Positions 17,500 through 28,890 of a DNA stretch of 60,295 nucleotides are shown here, piece after piece (position 1 is the stretch's first letter; the number at the start of each line of letters is the position of its first letter). Location of the stretch: positions 1 to 60,295 of the forward strand of contig NZ_FOOC01000012.1 of the NCBI RefSeq assembly GCF_900113085.1, given 5' to 3'. The notes under the pieces are model-generated. The model saw only the letters and a list, made by a program, of their open reading frames with translations, searched no databases and was not told the DNA's origin. Source of the stretch: Fontimonas thermophila (lineage in GTDB: Bacteria; Pseudomonadota; Gammaproteobacteria; Nevskiales; Nevskiaceae). A program made the translations under genes and the position numbers.

Positions 17500-18729
17500 A
17501 TGGCAGAAGCAACCGCCGTCAAGGCCGTCAAGGAAGCGGTCTACAAGTGGGAAGGCACGGACCGCAAGGGCAACCGCGTCAAGGGTGAGACGCAGGGCCC
17601 CTCCGAACACTACATCAAGCTGCAGCTGCGCCGGCAGGGCATCAACCCCATCGTCGTGCGCAAGCAGTCCGCGCTTTTCGGCAAGCGCAAGAAACGCATC
17701 GAAAGCGGTGACATCGCGATCTTCATGCGCCAGATGGCGACGATGATGAGCGCCGGTGTGCCCCTCGTCCAATCGCTCGAGATCGTCGGCCGCGGCCACG
17801 AGAACCCAAGCATGGGCGAGATGATCATGGGCATCAAGGCCAACATCGAAGCCGGCAATTCCTTTGCCGCGAGCCTGGCCAAATACCCGTTGTACTTCGA
17901 CGATCTGGTCGTCAACCTGGTGGATGCCGGCGAAAAATCCGGCACCCTGGAGGCGCTGCTCGACAAGATCGCGACCTACAAGGAAAAGACCGAAGCCATC
18001 AAAAAGAAGGTCAAGAAAGCGCTGACCTATCCGACGGCGGTGATCGTGGTCGCCTTCATCGTCACCGGCATCCTGCTGTATTTCGTCGTGCCGCAGTTCC
18101 AGGAGCTGTTCCAGGGCTTCGGTGCCGACCTGCCGGCGTTCACGATGATGGTCATCGGCCTGTCCCATTTCGTGCAGGAGAAATGGTGGCTCATCCTGCT
18201 CGGCGCGGGCGGCATCGGCTATGGCCTGTTCGAGGCCAAGCGCCGCTCGGCAGCGTTCCGGCGCCTGCTCGACCGCCTGATGCTCAAGATCCCGGTGGTC
18301 GGCGATATCCTCTACAAATCCGCGGTCGCCCGCTTCGCGCGCACGCTGTCGACGATGTTCGCCGCCGGCGTGCCGCTGGTGGAGGCAATGGAACCCGTCG
18401 CCAAGGCGGCCGGCAACATCGTCTTCCAGGAAGCGATCCTGGTGATGCGCGACCAGGTTGCGACCGGCCAGCAGCTCCAGCTCACCATGCAGCAGTCGGG
18501 GCTGTTCCCGAACATGGCGACACAGATGGTGGCGATCGGCGAAGAATCCGGCGCGCTGGATTCGATGTGCGCCAAGGTCGCGGATTTCTACGAGGCCGAG
18601 GTCGACAACTTGGTCGATGCCCTGTCCAGCCTGCTGGAACCGATGATCATGGCCATCCTCGGCGTACTCGTCGGTGGTCTGGTCGTCGCCATGTACCTGC
18701 CGATTTTCAAGCTCGGCCAGGTCGTCTGA
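17500..18729 (+). CDS. pilC: Type IV pilus inner-membrane platform protein PilC
   Basis: A 409-residue member of the GspF/PilC family. It has two related cytoplasmic domains (for example IFMRQMATMMSAGVPLVQSLE and the later RFARTLSTMFAAGVPLVEAME), each followed by membrane helices, and the usual ending MYLPIFKLGQVV. The start is MAEATAVKAVK at 17500, with AGAGGA eight bases upstream. It couples PilB ATP hydrolysis to pilin insertion. Confidence 0.96.
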   Translation: MAEATAVKAVKEAVYKWEGTDRKGNRVKGETQGPSEHYIKLQLRRQGINPIVVRKQSALFGKRKKRIESGDIAIFMRQMATMMSAGVPLVQSLEIVGRGHENPSMGEMIMGIKANIEAGNSFAASLAKYPLYFDDLVVNLVDAGEKSGTLEALLDKIATYKEKTEAIKKKVKKALTYPTAVIVVAFIVTGILLYFVVPQFQELFQGFGADLPAFTMMVIGLSHFVQEKWWLILLGAGGIGYGLFEAKRRSAAFRRLLDRLMLKIPVVGDILYKSAVARFARTLSTMFAAGVPLVEAMEPVAKAAGNIVFQEAILVMRDQVATGQQLQLTMQQSGLFPNMATQMVAIGEESGALDSMCAKVADFYEAEVDNLVDALSSLLEPMIMAILGVLVGGLVVAMYLPIFKLGQVV

Positions 18730-18741
18730 CGGAAAAACTCC

Positions 18742-19611
18742 ATGGATCTCATCGACGGACTGCAATCCAGTCCGGGCTTGCTTGCGGGTGCCTGCGGGGT
18801 GCTCGGCCTGATCGTCGGCAGCTTTTTGAACGTCGTCATCCTGCGTCTGCCGCGGATGATGGAGATCGCCTGGCGACGCGAGGCGCGGGAGATCCTCGGC
18901 CAGCCGGCAGAACCCGAAGAGCGGCTGTCGCTGCTCCATCCGGCATCGCGCTGCCCGGCCTGCGGCACCGGCATCAAACCCTGGCACAACGTGCCGGTGC
19001 TGGGCTGGCTGTGGCTACGCGGCCGCTGCGCGCGCTGTCGCGCGCCGATCTCGCTGCAGTATCCGCTGGTGGAAGCCGCCTCGGGGGCGCTGGCCGTCTT
19101 GTGCGCCATCGAATTCGGCTGGAGCCTGCAGCTTGTCTCGGCCCTGCTGTTCACGTGGATGCTGCTCGCGCTCGCGATCATCGACCTGCGGACACAGTTG
19201 TTGCCGGACGATCTGACGTTGCCGCTGCTGTGGCTGGGCCTGGGCTTGAGTCTCGTACCGGTGTTCGCATCCCCGACCAGCGCCATTGTCGGCGCCATGG
19301 CCGGCTATCTGAGCCTGTGGGCCGTGTTCCACTTGTTCAGGCTGGTCACCGGCAAGGAGGGTATGGGCTATGGCGACTTCAAACTGCTCGCTGCGATCGG
19401 CGCCTGGCTGGGCTGGCAGGCACTGCCGATGGTGATCCTGCTGTCGTCGCTGGTCGGGGCGATGGTCGGCATCGGCATGATTCTGCTGCTCGGCCATGAC
19501 CGCCGTGTGCCGATTCCGTTCGGGCCTTATCTCGCCGCCGCCGGCTGGCTCGCGCTGATGTACGGCGACAGCTTGCTGGGGCTCTATGCCAGGACCGCGG
19601 GGCTGTCATGA
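18742..19611 (+). CDS. pilD: Prepilin peptidase / N-methyltransferase PilD
   Basis: A 289-residue polytopic aspartyl protease that cleaves the pilin leaders and N-methylates the new Phe1. The first cytoplasmic loop has the zinc-binding pairs Cys71/Cys74 and Cys96/Cys99. Catalytic aspartates are Asp148 (AIIDLRTQLLPDDL) and Asp212 (GMGYGDFKLLA). Its substrates here include the two pilins at the start of the window. The stop overlaps the coaE start (ATGA). Confidence 0.96.
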   Translation: MDLIDGLQSSPGLLAGACGVLGLIVGSFLNVVILRLPRMMEIAWRREAREILGQPAEPEERLSLLHPASRCPACGTGIKPWHNVPVLGWLWLRGRCARCRAPISLQYPLVEAASGALAVLCAIEFGWSLQLVSALLFTWMLLALAIIDLRTQLLPDDLTLPLLWLGLGLSLVPVFASPTSAIVGAMAGYLSLWAVFHLFRLVTGKEGMGYGDFKLLAAIGAWLGWQALPMVILLSSLVGAMVGIGMILLLGHDRRVPIPFGPYLAAAGWLALMYGDSLLGLYARTAGLS

Positions 19612-20249
19612 GCCGGCTCACCGTGGGGCTCACCGGCGGCATCGCCAGCGGCAAATCGACCGTGCAGGCGATGTTCGCCGAGCTGGGCGTGCCGGTGCTC
19701 GACGCCGATCAGGTCGCCCGCGAGATCGTCGCCCCGGGTGAGCCGGCACTCGCCGAAATCGTCGCGGTTTTCGGTCCTCAGATGCTGCTGGAGGATGGCA
19801 CGCTCGACCGCCGGCGCATGCGGGAGCGGGTTTTTGCCGACCCCGCAGCGCGGCAGCACCTCGAGGCCATCACCCATCCGCACATCCGCGCGCGCATGCA
19901 GCGCTGGAGGAACGCGCAGACGGCACCTTATTGCATCCTCAGCGTCGCCATCCTGATCGAGGCCGGCATGCAGCCCCTGGTCGATCGCATACTGGTGATC
20001 GACGTGCCCGAGGCCGTTCAACGGCAACGCCTGTGCGACCGCGATGCGATCGATGCCGGGCTGGCCGCGCAGATGCTCGCCGCGCAGCTCGGACGCGAGC
20101 AGCGGCTGGCCCACGCACACGATATCCTCGGCAATGTCGGCACCCGCGAGGATTTGCGGACTTGCGTCGACCGCCTGCACCGTTTCTACCTGCATCTGGC
20201 TGCCACCGGCACGGTGCAGGCGGCGGGTCTGCGTTGCCCGCCCCCGTGA
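19608..20249 (+). CDS. coaE: Dephospho-CoA kinase
   Basis: A 213-residue P-loop kinase catalysing the last step of coenzyme A synthesis. The P-loop is GLTGGIASGKST, followed by LDADQVARE (the family's DAD motif) and VDRILVIDVPEAVQRQRLCDRD. The pilD-coaE coupling is common in gammaproteobacteria and carries no functional link to pili. Confidence 0.95.
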   Translation: MSRLTVGLTGGIASGKSTVQAMFAELGVPVLDADQVAREIVAPGEPALAEIVAVFGPQMLLEDGTLDRRRMRERVFADPAARQHLEAITHPHIRARMQRWRNAQTAPYCILSVAILIEAGMQPLVDRILVIDVPEAVQRQRLCDRDAIDAGLAAQMLAAQLGREQRLAHAHDILGNVGTREDLRTCVDRLHRFYLHLAATGTVQAAGLRCPPP

Positions 20250-20290
20250 TCTAAGTCACAATCATTCTTTATTCAGCAACGAGCCTTTGC

Positions 20291-21064
20291 GTGTCTCCGG
20301 CAGGTGCCGTCATTGCCTTCGAGCAGCCGCTGACCGAGCGGATCCGCACCTTCCTGCGCCTGGAATTCCTGCTCGCGCAGCACCGGCATCACCGCAAGGA
20401 CAGCAGCGAATTCGGCATTCGCGCCACACTCAATGCATTGCTCGATACGCTGGTCGTGCTGTCGCGTTCCGACCCCAAGAACGAGATTCTCAAGGAACTG
20501 TCCGATCAGCATGCGCAGCTGATGCGGCTGGCAACGCGTCCGGGCGTCGACCGGCAGCGCCTCGACAGCGTACTCCAGGAAATCAGCCACACCCTGACGG
20601 GTTTGCAGCAGCTCTCCACCCAGTTCGCTGGCTCGCTCCTGCGGGAGAGCGATTTTCTGAGCGGCATCCTCAATCGTTCGGGCATTCCCGGCGGCACCTG
20701 TGGCTTCGATTTGCCACACTTTCATTACTGGCTGTCGCAGCCTTACGAACGGGCCCGCCGTGATCTCGACGCATGGCACGCCGACATCAAGCCCTTCGAG
20801 GACGCGATCAATCTCTATCTGCGCCTGCTGCGGGCCAGCGTCGAACCGCAGGCGGCGACCGCGCATACCGGCATGTATGTGATCGCGCCGCCAGGCCCCT
20901 GCCAACTGATCCGCGTACTCGTGCCGCTGGATGCCGGCGTCTATCCCGAGATCAGCGCCGGCAAGCACCGCTGCACCGTGCGTTTCATGAGCGCACGCAC
21001 CGGCGGCCGCGCGCAGCAGACCCTCGACGACATCGCCTTCCAGCTCCAGTTCTGCGCGCTGTGA
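20291..21064 (+). CDS. zapD: Cell division protein ZapD
   Basis: A 257-residue member of the ZapD (YacF, DUF1342) family, which cross-links FtsZ filaments. The N-terminal helical bundle reads [19 protein letters not shown]; the C-terminal beta domain includes the [14 protein letters not shown] segment. The start codon is GTG at 20291. The stop overlaps the GTG start of yacG. Order coaE-zapD-yacG is the usual one. Confidence 0.93.
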   Translation: MSPAGAVIAFEQPLTERIRTFLRLEFLLAQHRHHRKDSSEFGIRATLNALLDTLVVLSRSDPKNEILKELSDQHAQLMRLATRPGVDRQRLDSVLQEISHTLTGLQQLSTQFAGSLLRESDFLSGILNRSGIPGGTCGFDLPHFHYWLSQPYERARRDLDAWHADIKPFEDAINLYLRLLRASVEPQAATAHTGMYVIAPPGPCQLIRVLVPLDAGVYPEISAGKHRCTVRFMSARTGGRAQQTLDDIAFQLQFCAL

Positions 21065-21264
21065 GCACCGCCGCGACACCGCCGGAACGCCCGCAACGAA
21101 TCGCCGCCTGCCCCCAGTGCGGCAAATCCACCCGGCTCGACCGTGGTAATCCGTGGCGGCCATTCTGCAGCGAGCGCTGCAAGCTGATCGATCTGGGCGC
21201 CTGGTTCAGTGGCGAGCGCCGCATTCCGGGAGAGGACATACCGCCCGGCGACGAACGACCATGA
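21061..21264 (+). CDS. yacG: DNA gyrase inhibitor YacG
   Basis: A 67-residue zinc-finger protein with Cys17, Cys20, Cys36 and Cys40 (CPQCG, then PFCSERC) and the following [17 protein letters not shown], all hallmarks of YacG. The family binds GyrB and blocks gyrase. The start is GTG at 21061, overlapping the zapD stop; an upstream in-frame extension within zapD is not credible. Confidence 0.93.
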   Translation: MSTAATPPERPQRIAACPQCGKSTRLDRGNPWRPFCSERCKLIDLGAWFSGERRIPGEDIPPGDERP

Positions 21265-21272
21265 CCCGGACT

Positions 21273-22250
21273 TCACACCGGCCAGTACGCGGAAATGCCA
21301 GCGACGCCCTGTCCGTAGGCGGCGAACACGCGGGGCAGATCGGCAGGACCCACGCCGCCGATCGCATACACCGGTAATCCAGCATATGCCGCGGCAGCGG
21401 CAAAACCCTCCCAGCCGAGCACGGCGGCACCCGGGTGGCTTGCGCTCGGTAGCACCGTGCCCAGGACGGCGGCATCGAAGCCCGCCGCACCGGCGCGCCG
21501 GACTTCTTCAACGCTGTGGCAGGATACGAACTGCCGCATCGGCGCCAGTGGCGCACGCCCGCCCAGACGCCGCATCACCGCCGCGCTCGCATGCCAGCCA
21601 TCGGCTCCGAGCGCGAGTGCCAGCTCGGGATCGCGATCCAGCACGACGCGCAGACCCGCGGCCTGGGCAAGCGGCAACACGCGGCGCGCCAGCCGCTCGT
21701 ATGCGTCCGCATCCAGTGCCGGCAGACGCAGGCGCAGCAGCGCGCGCGGCGGCAAGGCGCCAAGCCCGTCCAGCAGCCGATCCAGCGTCGCATCCGGCGG
21801 CGTGAACACGTAGTGCTCTGGCAGCAGCAGCGCCTGGACGCTGGGAGCGACCGTGGGCAATGCCCGTGGCCAGTCGCGCAACGCCTCCGGCCGGGTCCAG
21901 ACAAACGCCTGCGCCTCGCGCGCGCGCAACTCGCCGCGGTACGCCGTCACCAGCCAGGTGTCGAGCAGGACGATGCGGTCGCGGTAAGCATGGCGGAACC
22001 GGATCAGCGGCCGCGCCTGCGTGCTCACGATGCCCAGTTCTTCGTCGAGCTCGCGATCCAGCGCTGCGCGTGCCGGTTCGCCGGGTTCGATTTTGCCGCC
22101 CGGAAACTCCCACCAGCCGGCTGCGATCTTGCCGGCCGGCCGTTGCGTGAGCAGCACCTCGCCGGAGGCGCGCTGCACGACCGCGCAGGCAACGTGAATG
22201 ACGGGACGCGGATCGTCAGACGAAGCGATCGGAGACGACTGCGGGTTCAA
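21273..22250 (-). CDS. Nudix hydrolase (MutT-like) fused to a ThiE/TenI-like domain
   Basis: About 325 residues in two domains. Residues 15-140 are a MutT-type Nudix domain with the box GGKIEPGEPARAALDRELDEE, which fits G-x5-E-x7-R-E-x2-E-E in its acidic core. Residues 165-325 resemble thiamine-phosphate synthase: SCHSVEEVRRAGAAGFDAAV, SHPGAAVLGWEGF and PVYAIGGV are present, but the substrate loop reads GADGWHAS instead of DGVHLG, so it may not be a working ThiE. Such fusions are known in gammaproteobacteria. A TTG at 22250 overlaps the argJ stop (TTGA); an upstream start inside argJ is the alternative. Confidence 0.85.
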   Translation of the reverse strand: MNPQSSPIASSDDPRPVIHVACAVVQRASGEVLLTQRPAGKIAAGWWEFPGGKIEPGEPARAALDRELDEELGIVSTQARPLIRFRHAYRDRIVLLDTWLVTAYRGELRAREAQAFVWTRPEALRDWPRALPTVAPSVQALLLPEHYVFTPPDATLDRLLDGLGALPPRALLRLRLPALDADAYERLARRVLPLAQAAGLRVVLDRDPELALALGADGWHASAAVMRRLGGRAPLAPMRQFVSCHSVEEVRRAGAAGFDAAVLGTVLPSASHPGAAVLGWEGFAAAAAYAGLPVYAIGGVGPADLPRVFAAYGQGVAGISAYWPV

Positions 22251-23467
22251 GTCCGGTACTCGGCATTGATTCTCACGTAGTCGTAGCTGAAGTCGCAGGT
22301 CCATATCCGCACCGAAGCCGGACCGCGACCGAGCCCGATGCGGATCGTGAACTCGGGCCGGGCGACGACCGCGGCGCCGAGCTCCTCGCGATAGTCCGGA
22401 TGCGGTTCGCCACGCTCGATCAGGGTCACGTCGTCGAGCGCGACGCTGACGCTGTGCGGATCCAGTCCTTCGGCGCCCGCCTTGCCGATCGCCATGATGA
22501 TGCGGCCCCAGTTCGCATCGGATGCGAACATCGCCGTCTTGACCAGTGGCGAATGCGCCACCGAATAGGCCACCTGGCGCGCCTCGCCCTCGCTGCGCGC
22601 ACCCTTGACTTCGATCGTGATGAACTTGGTCGCACCCTCGCCATCGCGGACGACGGCCTGCGCCAGTGTCTCGCAGACTTCGGTCACGGCGGCGGCGACC
22701 GTCGCATAGTCGGGATCACCGACATCGAGGTCGCGGGTACCGACCTGGCCCGTGGCCATCAGTACGCAGGAATCGTTGGTCGAGGTATCGCCATCGACGG
22801 TGACACAGTTGAACGACCGGTCCACGGCTTGCCGCAACAGCGCCTGCGTCGCCGCCTGGGTCAGGCGCGCATCGGTGGCGATGAAGGCAAGCAGGGTCGC
22901 CATGTCCGGGCAGATCATGCCGACGCCCTTGGCGATGCCGGTGACGGTGACCAGCCCTTGTGTGGTCTGCACCCGGCGTGAAGCACCCTTGGGCACGGTA
23001 TCGGTGGTCATGATCGCACGCGCGGCGTCCTGCCAGCCGTCGGCAACGAGTGAGGCACCTGCCACGGGCACGGCATCGATCATGCGATGCACCGGCAGGC
23101 GCTGGCCGATCACGCCGGTTGAGAACGGCAACACCTGCTCCGGCGCACAGCCGAGCAGGCGGGCGACGGCCGCCATCGTCGCACGTGCATCCTCGATGCC
23201 GGCGCGGCCCGTCGCGGCGTTGGCATTGCCGGCGTTGACCAGCAGCGCCCGCACCTCCCCACCCTGACCGAGCCGCTCACGGCAAATCTGCACGGGGGCC
23301 GCGCAGAACGCGTTACGGGTGAACACGCCAGCCACCCGCGTACCCGGCGCGAGCTCGATGATCAGCAGGTCTTTGCGTCCGGGACGCTTGATCGCCGCCT
23401 CGGCGGTGCCCAGACGCACGCCGCGGACGGGATGCAGGATCTCGGGGGCGGAGAGGTTGACGGCCAT
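22247..23467 (-). CDS. argJ: Bifunctional glutamate N-acetyltransferase / ornithine acetyltransferase
   Basis: A 406-residue ArgJ proenzyme of the arginine acetyl cycle. It has the early VRGVRLGTAEAAIK segment, NAGNANAATG, and the autocleavage region CPDMATLLAFIATD, where self-cleavage before the Thr of the ATLL motif gives alpha and beta chains. It ends RIWTCDFSYDYVRINAEYRT, the conserved C-terminus. It is probably co-transcribed with the Nudix fusion gene downstream, whose start it overlaps. Confidence 0.95.
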   Translation of the reverse strand: MAVNLSAPEILHPVRGVRLGTAEAAIKRPGRKDLLIIELAPGTRVAGVFTRNAFCAAPVQICRERLGQGGEVRALLVNAGNANAATGRAGIEDARATMAAVARLLGCAPEQVLPFSTGVIGQRLPVHRMIDAVPVAGASLVADGWQDAARAIMTTDTVPKGASRRVQTTQGLVTVTGIAKGVGMICPDMATLLAFIATDARLTQAATQALLRQAVDRSFNCVTVDGDTSTNDSCVLMATGQVGTRDLDVGDPDYATVAAAVTEVCETLAQAVVRDGEGATKFITIEVKGARSEGEARQVAYSVAHSPLVKTAMFASDANWGRIIMAIGKAGAEGLDPHSVSVALDDVTLIERGEPHPDYREELGAAVVARPEFTIRIGLGRGPASVRIWTCDFSYDYVRINAEYRT

Positions 23468-23560
23468 GATTCAGATTCCAGATTTCCCGTGCGGACTCAG
23501 TCTGCAGGGGCAAAACGCAGAGTTGCCAGACCTGCAAAGACCATCGGCGGCCGTTTGCGC

Positions 23561-26341
<2,781 letters not shown>

Positions 26342-26357
26342 AGGTATCCGTAGTGGA

Positions 26358-26374
26358 CCCGCGCATGGCGCGGG
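26358..26374 (-). promoter_or_regulatory. Hairpin in the secA leader
   Basis: CCCGCGC and GCGCGGG form a perfect 7-bp stem with a 3-base loop, 17 bp before the secA ATG. A possible -10 element (CATAAT at 26394-26399, minus strand) lies just upstream; no good -35 was found. The hairpin could affect secA translation. No secM-like frame is present. Confidence 0.4.
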
Positions 26375-26447
26375 AGTTCTGCGAAGGCCGCCTATTATGC
26401 CTGGGTTGAATCGGCGGACGGCCGCTCAAGCTCCGGAACCGGCAGGA

Positions 26448-27383
26448 TCAACGCGCTGCGTTGATGTACTGCTCGGGATTGACCGGAATGCCATTGAACA
26501 ACACCTCGAAATGCACGTGCGGGCCGGTCGAACGTCCGGACGAACCCATGCGCGCAATCCGCTGGCCCTTGGCCACCTTGTCGCCCGGCTTCACCAGGAT
26601 CTGGCTATTGTGCCCGTAACGCGTCGTATAGCCATTGCCATGATTGATTTCGACCAGGTTGCCGTAGCCGTCGCGCTCGCCGGCTTCGGTGACGATCCCC
26701 GCGGCCACCGCGAGCACGTCGGCACCAGGGCGGCCCGCGAAATCGATGCCCAGGTGCCGTGTCAGTCGGCCGGTGAACGGATCGGTGCGCACGCCGAACA
26801 GCGAGCTGATCCACCCGCCCTCGATCGGCCAGCCGGACGGCCGGACTTCTTTCTGCAGGCGGCTGGTCAGGAGCAGATCCTCGAGCACACGGAATTGGCG
26901 CTCGCGATCGGCGAGCTGGCGCTCGAAGGCATCGAGCGACGCCAGCATGGTGTCGAAGCCGTTGTCCGCCACGACGACCGATTCGGGGCCGCCGACGGCC
27001 GGCGGCTGGTCAAAATTGAACTCGCCGCGCTCCAGTCCCGCGATCTCGGTGAGTCGCTGCCCGGCGGCATCCAGACGCAGCACGTGGGCTTGCAACTGGG
27101 CGATCCGGCGCGCCAGGGCGGCGGAATCCTGTTCGGCCTGTGCACGCGCCTGATCCAGCGCAGCGCGCTGCAGGCGCACTTCCTCGGACCAGGACGCAAG
27201 CAAGTCCGACGGCATTACCGATGCGCGGTCGGCGAACCCGCGCAAGACAAAACCGGCCGCGAAAGCCGCGGACAGCACGATTGCAGCCGCCGCGGCGAGC
27301 GGAAGCCAGCTCAGCACGTGACGCAGGTCTAGCGGAAACCGCCAGGTGCGGCCACGCTTATGGCTGACGACGATGATATCCAT
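26448..27383 (-). CDS. M23-family metallopeptidase (LytM domain) with N-terminal membrane anchor
   Basis: A 311-residue protein. The N-terminus (MDIIVVSHKRGRTW) is followed by one membrane helix near residues 28-50, a coiled-coil-like stretch with many Gln/Ala/Leu (residues 65-165), then a C-terminal LytM/M23 domain. Zinc ligands appear in TRHLGIDFAGRPGADV and GPHVHFEVLFNG, and the catalytic-site YGHNSQILVKPGDKV is intact, so it is likely an active peptidoglycan endopeptidase facing the periplasm. Its start is only 8 bp from the divergent dciA-like gene. Position next to secA is common in related genomes. Confidence 0.9.
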   Translation of the reverse strand: MDIIVVSHKRGRTWRFPLDLRHVLSWLPLAAAAAIVLSAAFAAGFVLRGFADRASVMPSDLLASWSEEVRLQRAALDQARAQAEQDSAALARRIAQLQAHVLRLDAAGQRLTEIAGLERGEFNFDQPPAVGGPESVVVADNGFDTMLASLDAFERQLADRERQFRVLEDLLLTSRLQKEVRPSGWPIEGGWISSLFGVRTDPFTGRLTRHLGIDFAGRPGADVLAVAAGIVTEAGERDGYGNLVEINHGNGYTTRYGHNSQILVKPGDKVAKGQRIARMGSSGRSTGPHVHFEVLFNGIPVNPEQYINAAR

Positions 27384-27391
27384 TCCCGCCG

Positions 27392-27760
27392 ATGTGCTCC
27401 GATCGAACCGACGCCCGCAATCTCCAGCAAATTCTCAGCCAGCACCCCCAGACCCTGGGCGCGGTGCTGGAACGCGCGCAACGACTGGCCGAGATCAACC
27501 AGACCCTGTGCGACTGGTGCGACGAACCTTGGGTCCGTCAGCTGCGGATCGCCAACGTGCGCGGCGATACCGTGGTCTTGTACGCCGCCTCCGCCGCCGC
27601 CTTGATACCGCTACGGCAGCACCGCCGCTCGCTGCTGACCTGGCTCAGGACTCGCTACCGCTTAACGTGCAGCCGCATCGACGCAAAGGTACGCCCCCCC
27701 GTCTGCACAGACCAAGTTGGCAGTGTATCGGCCCGAACCCGGGCCGCGCAAGCCAAGTGA
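27392..27760 (+). CDS. DUF721 / DciA-like protein
   Basis: A 122-residue protein. The segment LGAVLERAQRLAEINQTLCDWC is followed by QLRIANVRGDTVVLYAASAAALIPLRQHR and a final Arg-rich strand region. This matches the pattern of DUF721, the family that includes the DnaB-loading factor DciA, and the position beside the secA/M23/lpxC group is the usual one. The last 20 or so residues are low-complexity. The start codons of this gene and the M23 gene are 8 bp apart, so at least one promoter must lie within the opposing gene. Confidence 0.75.
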   Translation: MCSDRTDARNLQQILSQHPQTLGAVLERAQRLAEINQTLCDWCDEPWVRQLRIANVRGDTVVLYAASAAALIPLRQHRRSLLTWLRTRYRLTCSRIDAKVRPPVCTDQVGSVSARTRAAQAK

Positions 27761-27821
27761 CTGATCCCCGCGGTGTTTCCCCGACGAACGGCAAGCCGCG
27801 ATCGGGCACGGGCGGAGCCCT

Positions 27822-28742
27822 TCAAGCAGCCGCGAGGCTGCCGCGCACGAAGGCGATCGGCGCGGGACGATCGGCGGTCTCGAACGTGACGATTTCGTAG
27901 GCGGCAGCGTCGGCGAGCACGGCGCGCGCCAGTTTGTTGTTCAGCGCATGGCCGGATTTGTACGCGGTGAAGGCGCCGATCACCGGATGGCCGAGCAGGT
28001 ACAGATCGCCGATCGCATCGAGGATCTTGTGGCGAACGAACTCGTCTTCGTAACGCAGACCGTCGCGGTTGACGACCCGGTATTCGTCGAGGGCGACGAC
28101 GTTGTCGAGGCTCGCGCCCAGCCCCAGATTGGCGGCGCGCAGCGCATCGAGCTCGCGCATGAACCCGAAGGTGCGCGCGCGGCTGATCTCGCGCACATAG
28201 CTGGTCGTCGAGAAATCGACGACGGCGCTCTGCCCGGACGCGCGCAACGCCGGATGTCGGAAGTCGATCGAGAACGTCAGGCGAAAACCCTCGTAGGGCT
28301 CAAGCCGCGCCCACTTGTCCCCGTCCTGGACCTGCACCGGCTGGCGAATGCGCAGGAACCTCTTCGGTGCATCCTGCTCGTGAATGCCCGCCGACTGGAT
28401 CAGATAGACGAAAGGCCCGGCGCTGCCATCCATGATCGGCACTTCCGGCGACGACAGCTCGACGATGCAATTGTCGATACCCAAGCCGGCGAACGCCGAC
28501 ATCAGATGCTCGACCGTCATGATCTTGGTGCCGTCGTCGGCAACCAGCGTGCTACACATCACCGCCTCGCGCAGCAGATGGGCGCTGGCCGGGACCTCGA
28601 CGGCCGGGGACAGGTCAGTGCGGCGGAAAACGATCCCGGTGTCGGGGCTGGCCGGCAGCAGCGACATGTAGACCTTGCGGCCCGAATGGAGCCCGATGCC
28701 GCTGGTACGTACTGTCTGCTTGAGGGTGCGCTGTCTGACCAT
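27822..28742 (-). CDS. lpxC: UDP-3-O-acyl-N-acetylglucosamine deacetylase
   Basis: A 306-residue enzyme for the committed step of lipid A synthesis. Zinc ligands are in [13 protein letters not shown] and in [16 protein letters not shown] (His and Asp); the catalytic-site [11 protein letters not shown] is present. The length matches the family. It follows ftsZ in the classical dcw order, but a strong terminator sits 20 bp before its ATG, and no clear ribosome site is visible at this start. Confidence 0.97.
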   Translation of the reverse strand: MVRQRTLKQTVRTSGIGLHSGRKVYMSLLPASPDTGIVFRRTDLSPAVEVPASAHLLREAVMCSTLVADDGTKIMTVEHLMSAFAGLGIDNCIVELSSPEVPIMDGSAGPFVYLIQSAGIHEQDAPKRFLRIRQPVQVQDGDKWARLEPYEGFRLTFSIDFRHPALRASGQSAVVDFSTTSYVREISRARTFGFMRELDALRAANLGLGASLDNVVALDEYRVVNRDGLRYEDEFVRHKILDAIGDLYLLGHPVIGAFTAYKSGHALNNKLARAVLADAAAYEIVTFETADRPAPIAFVRGSLAAA

Positions 28743-28761
28743 GGATGCATTGCCGGCGTCG

Positions 28762-28792
28762 AAAAAGGCGCAGCGCCGGACTCCGCTGCGCC
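28762..28792 (-). terminator. Rho-independent terminator between ftsZ and lpxC
   Basis: On the minus strand a 9-bp stem (GGCGCAGCG with CGCTGCGCC) is followed by TTTTT. It ends ftsZ transcription about 100 bp after the ftsZ stop. The T run is only 20 bp from the lpxC ATG. Confidence 0.85.
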
Positions 28793-28890
28793 TATTGGGC
28801 CGGCAAGTCTAGCACGCTGCCAGCTGACGCCCCGCTGAAAAACAGAAGGCCGCTGCCAACAGCCGCCGGCAGAACCAGCCAGCCCGCGGT

